Of a stretch of DNA of 64,000 bases, positions 36,190 through 44,197 are shown in pieces. The stretch comes from SAR92 bacterium BACL16 MAG-120619-bin48. Its GTDB lineage: Bacteria > Pseudomonadota > Gammaproteobacteria > Pseudomonadales > Porticoccaceae. Each line of letters begins with the position of its first letter. The stretch's first letter is position 1. Where the stretch lies: positions 1-64,000 of the forward strand of contig LIDE01000009.1 of assembly GCA_001438605.1 (NCBI GenBank), written 5' to 3'. The notes under the pieces are model-generated. The model did not search any database. It saw only the letters and a program-made list of their open reading frames with translations, and had not been told where the DNA came from. A program made the position numbers and the translations under genes.

Positions 36190-36651
36190 TTAACGCGCCA
36201 TTTGCACGCTTAACCACTCAGCGATTAATGCGGGTTTTTCTTCGCCCTCAATCTCAACCGTAACTTCGATTTTAAAGTCGAACTGGCCGGGGCGCTTTTC
36301 GATAATCTCTAACACAGTTGCGTGACAGCGAATATTGCTGCCCACTTTAACGGGCGCTAAAAATCGGACTTTATCAAAGCCTTTATTGACGCCCATATAC
36401 ATGCCGTTAATCACGAGGCTGTACCTTTCTGAAAAATAGGAGAGCATCGACAGGGTTAAAAAACCATGGGCGATCGTGGTACCAAAAGGGGTTTTAGCTG
36501 CGGCCACGGGATCGACGTGGATAAACTGGCGGTCTAAGGTGCAGTCGGCAAATACGTTGATTTGATCTTGGGTGACGTTAAACCAAGCCGTGGGCTCAGC
36601 AACATAACCGATATACTTTTCAATTTCGCTTTTTTCAATAACCATTGGCAT
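36190..36651 (-). CDS. MaoC-like (R)-specific enoyl-CoA hydratase
   Basis: Hot-dog fold hydratase of 153 residues from ATG 36651, which follows GAGGGGAAATTCT. The frame is open another 300 bases upstream but that part is unlike the family. Hydratase-2 region: CTLDRQFIHVDPVAAA, with the catalytic pair at Asp40 and His45, then TTIAHGFLTLSMLSYF. First gene of the minus-strand lipid operon; an inverted repeat 33 bases upstream is a candidate operator. Confidence 0.9.
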   Translation of the reverse strand: MPMVIEKSEIEKYIGYVAEPTAWFNVTQDQINVFADCTLDRQFIHVDPVAAAKTPFGTTIAHGFLTLSMLSYFSERYSLVINGMYMGVNKGFDKVRFLAPVKVGSNIRCHATVLEIIEKRPGQFDFKIEVTVEIEGEEKPALIAEWLSVQMAR

Positions 36652-36683
36652 AGAATTTCCCCTCACATGACTGCATTTGTTAT

Positions 36684-36705
36684 CAATCCGTATTGAACTG
36701 GATTG
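36684..36705. promoter_or_regulatory. Inverted repeat upstream of the MaoC operon
   Basis: CAATCC (36684-36689) and GGATTG (36700-36705) are perfect inverted copies separated by 10 bases, about 33 bases before the MaoC start. Size and spacing fit a dimeric repressor site, for example TetR or FadR type. No clear -10/-35 pair was recognised next to it. Confidence 0.35.
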
Positions 36706-36886
36706 TTCTTTTATGGGTGACCAGAATACCCTGTTTTGACCGTGAAATGCTATGTCTAGTTGGCTTCTGTTCACTATCAGCAGGGTCAATATGCACTTTT
36801 TTTGCGGTTGCCCGTGCCCTTGTGCATAACGATTGCAAGCTACGAGCGATGCTCTGCTGTACTCATTAACATTCCAAGCGCGACGG

Positions 36887-37357
36887 TTAGGATTGCTCCG
36901 TCCCGTTGAGTAAATTGAGTTGTAGACGCAGACCGTCTTCGCCGTCCTCATAATAGGCGGGCAGTTTTTTCAACAGAGTAAAACCAAACTTTTGGTAAAG
37001 AGTGCGTGCGGGTGATGGCGATGCTCTCACCTCTAAACGCAGCCGCTGACACCCACGCTGTCGCAGTTGTTCGATCAGCGAAGTGAGTAACAGCGTTGAC
37101 AGACCCCTACCCTGACACTCAGGCATCACAGCGATGGAATAGAGCCGCGCCGGACGCTGCTGGCCGGGCACCAAACACACAGTGTAAGCGACTGGTTTGC
37201 CGTCCAATTCCGCTACTGTATTGAGCGCAACACCGCGACTCAGGAGGTAGCGCATCTGCCTCGGCGATATCTTGTCGCTGGTAAAACAACGCGACTCAAT
37301 CACCAGCAGTGCTTCGGTATCGGCAACGGTGGCTGGCCGCACCTTCGCATCGAGCAC
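36887..37357 (-). CDS. GNAT family acyltransferase, partner of RimK-like ligase
   Basis: 156 residues from a GTG at 37357, one base after the stop of the ATP-grasp gene (TAGCGTG). Acetyl-CoA site PECQGRGLSTLLL and the C-terminal RTLYQKFGFTLLKKLPAYYEDGEDGLRLQL are the same as in the GNAT halves of GNAT/peptidase-C39 fusion proteins that neighbour RLAN-type ATP-grasp genes; here the C39 peptidase half is absent. Such GNATs have been proposed to act as peptide ligases rather than acetylases. Function here is inferred from family and context only. Confidence 0.82.
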   Translation of the reverse strand: MLDAKVRPATVADTEALLVIESRCFTSDKISPRQMRYLLSRGVALNTVAELDGKPVAYTVCLVPGQQRPARLYSIAVMPECQGRGLSTLLLTSLIEQLRQRGCQRLRLEVRASPSPARTLYQKFGFTLLKKLPAYYEDGEDGLRLQLNLLNGTEQS

Positions 37358-37358
37358 G

Positions 37359-38813
37359 CTAGCGTCCCCGCAATTCAAGGCGACGGCAGAACTCTGCCAT
37401 GACTTGCATATAGAGTTCGTCACCCAAATAGGCGTCTTCCACTTTGTAGTCCATGCTGGGATTATCATTGACCTCGATCACGTAGGCTCGCCCATCGACC
37501 TCTTTGATGTCGACGCCATAAAGACCATTGCCAATAATTTTGCAGGCTTTGATAGCGGCATCGAGCACCACTTTTGGCACTTCAAAGGTTGGCAGCGTTT
37601 CAAAACCACCGGAAAAATAACGCTTTGAATTATGGTTGTAGATTTGCCAGTGGTTGCGTGCCATGCGGTATTTGCAGGCGAAGATAGCCCGGCCGTTGAG
37701 CACGCCTATGCGCCAGTCGTAGTCGGTAAACAGGTACTCTTGCGCCAGAACCAGTGCGCTGGTCTCGAATAAGCGATCTAAGCGCTCGACAAGTTCGCTG
37801 CGGGTGGTTGCTTTGAATACACCATTGGAAAAGGAGCCCTCGGGCATTTTCAGCACCATGGGATAGGAGAACTGCTGCTCCAGTTGCTCGAGAGTGGCAT
37901 CGCTGCGGTCAGTGATAACTTCAGTGCGTAAACTCGGGACATTTTGATAGCTAAAAGCGTCGTGCAAAAACACCTTATTGCAGCAGCGTAAAATCGATGC
38001 AGAATCATCCATCACCACAAGGCCGCTTTTCTCGGCCTTCAGGGCTAAACGATAGGTGTGATGGTCAATACCGGTGGTTTCGCGAATAAAGAGTGCATCG
38101 TAGTGGCTGATATTTTGCAGTTGGTCAATACTGAGAGCTTCCGCGTGAATGCCCTGCTTGGCCGCGGCTTTAATAAATCGCGCAATCGCTTCTTTGTCGC
38201 TCGGAGGGTTTTTCTCCTCAGGATTAACCAATATCGCCATCTCCCAGCGGTGGCGTTTCTGCGGTGCGCCGGTGCGCCAGACGGTTTGGATAAATTCGCC
38301 TAGCCTGACCATAAAATCAACGCGCTGTGCACTAGTGAGGGCGCCAAGGGGCCAGCGTTTGATATTGAAACTGAGTTTTCCTGCGCTGTCTTGCAAGGTT
38401 ATTTTTAAGATTGGAGCGGGATATTGTGCAAAGATCTTACCCGCGACTTTTTTCAGTGACGGTTCATCGATCTTGCCAAAGTACACTAAGTGCTCGCGAG
38501 GAATATCACTGACTTCAAGCTCTGGAACTGCGCCGGTGAAGTGCAGCATGCTGCCTGATTCACTGCTTAAAAAGCGCAGCTCGTTAATGGTTTTTACACT
38601 CGGCAGCGCGATGTGCGAGCGGGCTTCGGCAAGTAGGGAGCAGTAGTAGCCTTTACTCAAATAGGTCTCGGTATCACAGAGATTAATAATCCGTGTCTTG
38701 GGCTCGTTTTGTTGCGGAAAATCGTTTAAATACTGTCCAAAGGTGACCACCTCAGCGCCGTACCCGGCAAAATCCTCTTCACCACTATCGACTACAAGCA
38801 GGGTCTTAATCAT
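37359..38813 (-). CDS. RimK-family ATP-grasp ligase with RLAN N-terminal domain
   Basis: 484 residues. The N-terminal part (about 1-190, KTLLVVDSGEEDFAGYGAEVV onward) is the RimK-like ATP-grasp N-terminal domain; the C-terminal half is an ATP-grasp carboxylate-amine ligase with MVLKMPEGSFSNGVFK, the LAQEYLFTDYDWRIGVL strand and the metal site GVDIKEVDGRAYVIEVNDNPS. It differs from ribosomal RimK in length and domain layout. The family is predicted to make peptide bonds on amino acids or small peptides with its GNAT neighbour; the product is not known. Confidence 0.88.
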   Translation of the reverse strand: MIKTLLVVDSGEEDFAGYGAEVVTFGQYLNDFPQQNEPKTRIINLCDTETYLSKGYYCSLLAEARSHIALPSVKTINELRFLSSESGSMLHFTGAVPELEVSDIPREHLVYFGKIDEPSLKKVAGKIFAQYPAPILKITLQDSAGKLSFNIKRWPLGALTSAQRVDFMVRLGEFIQTVWRTGAPQKRHRWEMAILVNPEEKNPPSDKEAIARFIKAAAKQGIHAEALSIDQLQNISHYDALFIRETTGIDHHTYRLALKAEKSGLVVMDDSASILRCCNKVFLHDAFSYQNVPSLRTEVITDRSDATLEQLEQQFSYPMVLKMPEGSFSNGVFKATTRSELVERLDRLFETSALVLAQEYLFTDYDWRIGVLNGRAIFACKYRMARNHWQIYNHNSKRYFSGGFETLPTFEVPKVVLDAAIKACKIIGNGLYGVDIKEVDGRAYVIEVNDNPSMDYKVEDAYLGDELYMQVMAEFCRRLELRGR

Positions 38814-38896
38814 GTTTTATCTCTGTTAGTTGCGCGTAACGCGCGATTGTTTCTCTGGGGGCTGGCAAGACAATAAATCTGCCCACTCAGGAGTGC

Positions 38897-38925
38897 TATA
38901 TAGGCTTAATTTTGCTCGACAGCAA
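38897..38925 (-). promoter_or_regulatory. Putative promoter of the ATP-grasp/GNAT pair
   Basis: On the minus strand TTGCTG (38925-38920) and TATATA (38902-38897) are 17 bases apart, about 85 bases before the ATG. The leader contains the palindrome GCGCGT-A-ACGCGC at 38832-38844, a possible operator or RNA hairpin. Confidence 0.45.
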
Positions 38926-39030
38926 CTTTAGTTTTACGCCTTATACAGAGCGCCAACGGTGTCCTGCTCAAACAGTGGCGGCACAGCGCAAAACTGTGGC
39001 CTCAGTTACGGGAGTGCCATAAAAGTGCCA

Positions 39031-39064
39031 TAAAAAAACCCCATTCAACAGTCTGAATGGGGTT
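39031..39064 (-). terminator. Rho-independent terminator of the peptidase gene
   Basis: AACCCCATTCA (39037-39047) and TGAATGGGGTT (39054-39064) form an 11-bp perfect stem with a 6-base loop. Read on the minus strand it runs into seven further T residues (39038-39032 complement). It follows the peptidase stop by about 70 bases. Confidence 0.9.
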
Positions 39065-39135
39065 TCCTATAAGTCGCTGTATCAGCTTGCGTTATAACCT
39101 GCCTGCCCAGCGCTGCACGCCTGTTACAGAATCCT

Positions 39136-40929
39136 TTACCAACCGCAGGCGCGGTCTTTGTTCTGATCCTTTAGCCAGCTATTAAGCGGCGCAAAGTAGT
39201 CAATAATCGCGCTGCCGTCCATTTGGCGCTGCCCTGTTAACGCTTCCATTGCATCTGGCCAAGGCTTGCTCTGACCCATCGCTAGCATCGCGCCCAGTTT
39301 GGCACCGGCGACTTTGTTGTTGTAGATGGAGCATTCATTGAGCGGGCCTTCATAGCCTGCCGCGGCGCAGAGTGCTTTGTGAAATTGAAACTGCATAATA
39401 AACGACAAGAAGTAGCGGGTATAAGGCGTGTTGCCCGCAACATGGTACTTGGCGCCTGCATCAAAATCGGCCTCACTGCGAGCCACTGGGGCACGCAAAC
39501 CTTGGTACTCTTCGCGCAACTTCCACCAGCTGGCATTGTAATCTTCCGGCGCAATTTCACCGGAGAAGACCTTCCAGCGCCACTCGTCAATCATCTTACT
39601 GAACGGCAGGAAGGCAATCTTGCTCAGCGCCAGTTTCATCTGCTTGTTGATGGTGGCTTCGTAGCTGTCGGTAACTGCTCCGATTAATCCTTTCTGCTGC
39701 AGATAGCTCGGTGTCATAGAGAGCTGAATGGTGTCGCCAATGGCTTCATGGAAGCCATCATGGGCACCGCCTTTGAAATACGAAGGCTGATCTTTGTACA
39801 TTTGGTAGTAGTAGATGTGCCCGAGTTCGTGATGCAGGGTGCCGAACTGCTCTTCGTTAATTTCGACGCACTGCTTGATGCGCGGATCGCTGCCACCGCC
39901 CATATCCCACGCGCTGGCATGACAAACCACATTGCGATCGCGGGGCTTTTTAATCATTGAGTTTTGGTAAAAACTCTCAGGCAATGACGGCAGTCCCAGC
40001 GAGGTGAAGAATCCCTCTGCGGTTTTGGTCATCTTCATCTCATCATAGCCTTGATCCACTAAGGCTTTGGTGACATCTAACTGCCCAACCCCTTTGTAGG
40101 GCTCCATAATGTCGTAAATATTGTCCCAGGTCTGAGACCACATATTGCCCAGCAGATGCGCTGGAATCGGCTGATCTAACGGCACGCGATCGGCACCATA
40201 GGTCTCGCTGAGTTTAGCCCGCACATGGCAGTGTAGCTCTTCGTAGAACGGCTTGACCTGCTCCCACAGACGACGCGCTTCCACAACAAACTCTTCGCTC
40301 GGCATGTCGTAACCGCCGGTCCAGAGCTCAGCTAAGTTTTTAACGCCAAACTCCTTGGCGCCCTCATTGGCAATTTCGACAAAACGCTGGTAGTCCTTGC
40401 GATAAGGTGGCGACACTTCACGCCAGCCCTTCCACACATCGAGCAGCTCATCGTAATCGCGGGACTGCGCGAGAACGGCTTCAAGCTCCTGCAGTTCACG
40501 GCATACGCCCGCCTCATTACAGTATTTTCCGGCGCCGTATTGGCCTTCCATATTGGTGAGGATTTCCGACAATTCCGTGCGTAGCGCAGCATCGTCTGGT
40601 GCTGGGGCCGAGGACCCACGCAACATTAACTCGATGGCGCGAGCGGTACGCTCGTCCATCTCTGCACCCTTATACTGTTTTGCCTGCTTGACCACGGCGC
40701 TCTCAAAGGCAAGACCGCGCTCGCCGGCCTTCGCTGCCAGGACGGCCGTATCCTGAGTAATGTAAGTGCTGCGCACCCAGGCTGCGGCATAACTCTCTTT
40801 CGCCAGCTCATTGCCCTCGCGCTCAATACGCGAGACGAAATCGGCGGGCGATTCAGCAGGCGCCTTGGCCTGATCACAGGCGCCCAGTAATAGTGCGCCC
40901 ATTAAGGGCACGATAAATTTATGTTTCAT
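39136..40929 (-). CDS. M2 family (ACE-like) peptidyl-dipeptidase lipoprotein
   Basis: Zinc dipeptidyl carboxypeptidase that releases C-terminal dipeptides. From ATG 40929 it has 597 residues; a TTG three bases upstream only adds one Met. Lipobox LLGAC puts the lipid on Cys18 with Asp at +2. Zinc ligands His367 and His371 (HHELGH) and Glu395 (HEAIGD) lie 24 residues apart, exactly as in ACE. The start overlaps the stop of the peptide transporter by one base (TGATG), so dipeptide release and uptake are co-expressed. Confidence 0.93.
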   Translation of the reverse strand: MKHKFIVPLMGALLLGACDQAKAPAESPADFVSRIEREGNELAKESYAAAWVRSTYITQDTAVLAAKAGERGLAFESAVVKQAKQYKGAEMDERTARAIELMLRGSSAPAPDDAALRTELSEILTNMEGQYGAGKYCNEAGVCRELQELEAVLAQSRDYDELLDVWKGWREVSPPYRKDYQRFVEIANEGAKEFGVKNLAELWTGGYDMPSEEFVVEARRLWEQVKPFYEELHCHVRAKLSETYGADRVPLDQPIPAHLLGNMWSQTWDNIYDIMEPYKGVGQLDVTKALVDQGYDEMKMTKTAEGFFTSLGLPSLPESFYQNSMIKKPRDRNVVCHASAWDMGGGSDPRIKQCVEINEEQFGTLHHELGHIYYYQMYKDQPSYFKGGAHDGFHEAIGDTIQLSMTPSYLQQKGLIGAVTDSYEATINKQMKLALSKIAFLPFSKMIDEWRWKVFSGEIAPEDYNASWWKLREEYQGLRAPVARSEADFDAGAKYHVAGNTPYTRYFLSFIMQFQFHKALCAAAGYEGPLNECSIYNNKVAGAKLGAMLAMGQSKPWPDAMEALTGQRQMDGSAIIDYFAPLNSWLKDQNKDRACGW

Positions 40930-42665
40930 CAATCTGCTCCACGCATCATTTTTGTAATTATGGGTGACACTAACAACATCAGAACGGCAATACCCAGGGC
41001 GATATAACCGACCTGAGTGTAAACTTCCACATACCCCGCCTTGGCAGCTGCGACGTTAGTCATCTGCCCGCCGATAGTCTCTGCGCCAGTGGTGCGCGCA
41101 ATCATACCCGCGAGGAAATTCGATAATCCCGAGTAGAGAAACCATGCACCCATGGTCATGCCGACAATTCGTGCAGGTGCCAGTTTGGTCACCGCAGACA
41201 ACCCCACAGGCGATACCATCAACTCACCCATGGTGTGAATCCAGTAAATCGCGAAAATAAAGAACACGGGTGTATAACCCATGGGGCCAGAGCCTTTCAT
41301 ACCCGCAACTAAGGCGAGGAAGCCGAGACCCGCCAAGGCAACACCCAAGGCAAACTTGACCGGTGTCGAGGGGTTTAGTTTGCGCTTGGCCAGCCACACC
41401 CAGAGCCATGCCATCAGCGGGGCGAAAATAAAGATAAAGCCTGCGTTTAGGGATTGGAATACGGGACCGGGAACAGACCAACCAAACATTTCTCGATCAA
41501 CCAAGCGCGCCGTAAACAGATTCAATGATGATCCAGCCTGTTCAAACAGTGCCCAAAAGGGAATCTGCGCAAGAATAAAGTAAATCGCCGCGAACATACG
41601 CGAGCGCTCGTCACCCTTCAGCGCTACAAACCCATAACCCACAAGGCCGACAAACATAATAATGCCCAGCGGCCCAAGAATGCCGCCAACCAACTCTTCG
41701 TTCATGACCAAAAACATCGACACAGCGATAATCGCCACACCAATGAGGTAGCAGAGCCATTCGACATTAATAAACAAAAAGACCTTTTGCTGAAGTTTTT
41801 CCAGTGATGGTGGCTCGGCTCTGCCTTCCAACCAGCTTTGGTGTGAGAGGAAAATAAGCAGCCCGCCGAGCATGCCAATACCGGCCAAGCCAAAACCATA
41901 TTTCCAACCGTAGACGATACCAAGGTAGCCGCAGAAGATTGACGACAAGAAGGAGCCTAAATTAATCCCCATGTAAAAAATGGTAAACCCAGAGTCACGC
42001 CGGGTATCGCCAAAACCATAGAGCGAGCCGACAATGGTCGAGATATTGGCTTTCAAAAATCCGCAACCGGCAATCAGCAGCGCCAGCGAGAGGTAGAGCA
42101 TGTTCAGGTAAAACGGCTCGGTGACAACCGTCATATGGAAATCTTCGCGCTGAATAGTTGCTGGCAGCCCAACCGCTTCTGGCTCAGCGATATCCATGGT
42201 CGTCTCGGTAAACGTCACGTAGGAGGAACCGAGAGGGGAAATAATCTGCTGTTTCGCATCGCCACCGCGGCCGTCCAGCGCAATCTGGTACTCACTGTCT
42301 GCATAGTGCAGCAATTGCTTTGAGCCACTGCCCTCAAAGGTCATACCAAAGTGCCCCAAGGTCAGCAAAATCGCGCCGAAGGTCACCGCTTTTCTGGCGC
42401 CCAAGTACCGATCGGCCAGCGAGCCGCCAATAATCGTCATAACATAGACCAGCGCGGTGTAAGCGCCGTAAAGCAGGCTCGATTTTTCATCGGAAAATAA
42501 GAAGTGTTGGGTGAGATAGACAATTAACAGTCCACGCATCCCGTAGAAGGAAAAACGCTCCCACATCTCGGTTAGGAATAAAATTAACAGCCCTCTTGGG
42601 TGGCCAAGAATCGTGCGCTCACCCGCCGCGCCGTGGTCTGTGAGCGGATTAGTGGTAGTACTCAT
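40929..42665 (-). CDS. Peptide MFS transporter (POT/PTR2 family)
   Basis: Proton-coupled di-/tripeptide importer of the inner membrane. 578 residues with about 14 hydrophobic segments. The N-terminal ExxER-type motif appears as TEMWERFSFYGMRGLLIVYL; GGSLADRYLGARK is the motif A loop. A hydrophilic insert (about 120-180) follows the third helix. Overlaps the M2 peptidase by one base. The ribosome site AAAGGA precedes the ATG by 9 bases. Confidence 0.92.
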   Translation of the reverse strand: MSTTTNPLTDHGAAGERTILGHPRGLLILFLTEMWERFSFYGMRGLLIVYLTQHFLFSDEKSSLLYGAYTALVYVMTIIGGSLADRYLGARKAVTFGAILLTLGHFGMTFEGSGSKQLLHYADSEYQIALDGRGGDAKQQIISPLGSSYVTFTETTMDIAEPEAVGLPATIQREDFHMTVVTEPFYLNMLYLSLALLIAGCGFLKANISTIVGSLYGFGDTRRDSGFTIFYMGINLGSFLSSIFCGYLGIVYGWKYGFGLAGIGMLGGLLIFLSHQSWLEGRAEPPSLEKLQQKVFLFINVEWLCYLIGVAIIAVSMFLVMNEELVGGILGPLGIIMFVGLVGYGFVALKGDERSRMFAAIYFILAQIPFWALFEQAGSSLNLFTARLVDREMFGWSVPGPVFQSLNAGFIFIFAPLMAWLWVWLAKRKLNPSTPVKFALGVALAGLGFLALVAGMKGSGPMGYTPVFFIFAIYWIHTMGELMVSPVGLSAVTKLAPARIVGMTMGAWFLYSGLSNFLAGMIARTTGAETIGGQMTNVAAAKAGYVEVYTQVGYIALGIAVLMLLVSPIITKMMRGAD

Positions 42666-42965
42666 CGGTTGATATCCTTTTAGAATAGGTTCCGGTGTCT
42701 CACAGTACTGGCGAACTGCAGCAGGACTGACGACACTCTTTATTTTGGGATGCGCTGTGTGGCGTCAGACTTGACCGGCCAAACAGCAACAGTGCTGGCC
42801 AGTATAGACAAACCGCTCGAAAAACAAACCTTTTATCGCTCGCCCAAGATAACGACTCGGCTCAGGCGAAAATTGGCATCTGTTCAGCGATAAATGGCAC
42901 CCATTACTAAGACAGTTACACCCTGCGCAGATAGTGTAGAGCGCAACCTAACAGAGTGCCGATCT
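42666..42965. other. Divergent intergenic region, peptide transporter / acyl-CoA dehydrogenase
   Basis: 300 bases without a gene. It holds the minus-strand promoter candidate (42801-42828) and GGCC-N16-GGCC-like inverted sequence near 42777-42800. For the plus-strand dehydrogenase I see no convincing promoter and only a weak ribosome site before 42966. An upstream in-frame ATG at 42894 exists but the added 24 residues are not dehydrogenase-like. Confidence 0.5.
42801..42828 (-). promoter_or_regulatory. Putative promoter of the peptide transporter operon
   Basis: On the minus strand TTTGTT (42828-42823) and TATACT (42806-42801) are 16 bases apart, about 135 bases before the ATG at 42665. The GGCC-rich stretch just downstream (TGGCC and GGCCA copies) could be an operator. 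Prediction only. Confidence 0.4.
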
Positions 42966-44186
42966 ATGACTATTGCCAACGCTCCGAAAGAACTACCCGA
43001 ACACGCCGAATTTCGCAAAGAAATCGCCGCTTGGTTGCGCGCCAACACACCGGCAGACCCAGGCTTTCTGTTGCCGCAAACCTTTATGGAAGTCGGCTCC
43101 GACCAAGTCCTCGATTTTCTCCGCGAATGGCAGTTCAAAGTCTGGTCTGCAGGGTATCTCGGCATGGCCTGGCCCAAGCAATACGGCGGTCAGGGTGCAG
43201 CGCCCATTTATCAATCCATCGTCGACCAAGAGATGAAACGTCTGCGCGTGCCGATCTGCTTTAACGTGATCGGTTTGGGCTGGGCCGGCCCACTGATTCT
43301 CGATATTGGCAGCGACATTGAAAAAGAGAAGTATCTCAAAGGTATTCTCAATGCCGATGATATCTGGGCGCAGGGCTTCTCCGAACCCAATCACGGCTCA
43401 GATCTCGGCAGTATTCAAACCCGGGCCGAGCGCGACGGTGACGACTACGTCATCAATGGCAGCAAAATTTGGACGACTATGGGCAACTATGCCAAATACA
43501 TGATTTTACTGGCCCGCACCGACCCACAGGCAGAACGCCGCTACAACGGTCTATCCTTTTTCCTCGCACCCATGAAAACCGCAGGCATCACCACCCAACC
43601 GATAAAAAAATTGACCGGCGAATATGGCTTTACCGAAACCTTTTTCACCGATGCACGCATTCCCGCCAATTGCATTATGGGTGACGAGGGTCAGGGCTGG
43701 CGCATTGCCATGAAGACTCTGCAGTATGAGCGCGGCGCTGAAGCAGGCGCGGCCGGTGGTATTTCGATTCTATCGATTGCGATGAATGATTTACTGAACA
43801 TGGCGCAAGATATCGAGCGCGACGGCCAGCCTCTGCTAAAAGACCCCATTACCCGTGACAACTTGGTTAAGTTTTTGATTGAAGAACAGGCTCTCTATCT
43901 CGCCGAGCAGCGCGGCGCCATCCCCGCCCTCACCCGCGACTATCCCAACTCAATCGCCTTGTCAGGCAAGCTTCGCGGCACCGAGTTTTTCCGCCGCATG
44001 CGCCAGTACGCCCTGACCCTGCAAGGAGCCAATGGCGCGCTATACGTCGGCGACAGCGAGGCGACCGACGGCGGTTTCTGGCAGCGCGCCTATCTCAACA
44101 ATTTCTCGACCACCATCGGTGGCGGCACGAGCCAAGTCCAGGCCAATATTATTGGCGAACATGTACTCGGCCTACCAAAGGATTAA
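42966..44186 (+). CDS. Acyl-CoA dehydrogenase, catalytic-type subunit of a pair
   Basis: FAD-dependent acyl-CoA dehydrogenase, 406 residues from ATG 42966. GFSEPNHGSDLGSIQTRA is the FAD/substrate loop and GGGTSQVQANIIGEHVLGLP the C-terminal FAD motif. The likely catalytic base is Glu255 in LQYERGAE, the position used by isovaleryl-CoA and long-chain dehydrogenases. It is followed after 11 bases by a second, divergent dehydrogenase gene that lacks this Glu, an arrangement known for heterotetrameric enzymes of steroid side-chain degradation. Substrate unknown. Confidence 0.92.
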   Translation: MTIANAPKELPEHAEFRKEIAAWLRANTPADPGFLLPQTFMEVGSDQVLDFLREWQFKVWSAGYLGMAWPKQYGGQGAAPIYQSIVDQEMKRLRVPICFNVIGLGWAGPLILDIGSDIEKEKYLKGILNADDIWAQGFSEPNHGSDLGSIQTRAERDGDDYVINGSKIWTTMGNYAKYMILLARTDPQAERRYNGLSFFLAPMKTAGITTQPIKKLTGEYGFTETFFTDARIPANCIMGDEGQGWRIAMKTLQYERGAEAGAAGGISILSIAMNDLLNMAQDIERDGQPLLKDPITRDNLVKFLIEEQALYLAEQRGAIPALTRDYPNSIALSGKLRGTEFFRRMRQYALTLQGANGALYVGDSEATDGGFWQRAYLNNFSTTIGGGTSQVQANIIGEHVLGLPKD

Positions 44187-44197
44187 GGGAAAAAATC

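Larger units (their letters stand above)
38814..39135. other. Intergenic region between M2 peptidase and ATP-grasp gene
   Basis: 322 bases without a gene. It contains the terminator of the upstream peptidase gene (39031-39064), an 11-bp direct repeat AGTGCCATAAA (39013-39023 and 39024-39034), and the promoter candidate and palindrome of the ATP-grasp gene (38832-38925). Nothing else was recognised. Confidence 0.6.

Noticed and set aside
36652-36951. 100-codon N-terminal extension of the MaoC-like protein
   Set aside because: Not hydratase-like, and a good ribosome site directly precedes the ATG at 36651.
37272-37628. 118-codon plus-strand frame across the ATP-grasp/GNAT junction
   Set aside because: Antisense to two coupled genes, no ribosome site, no family resemblance.
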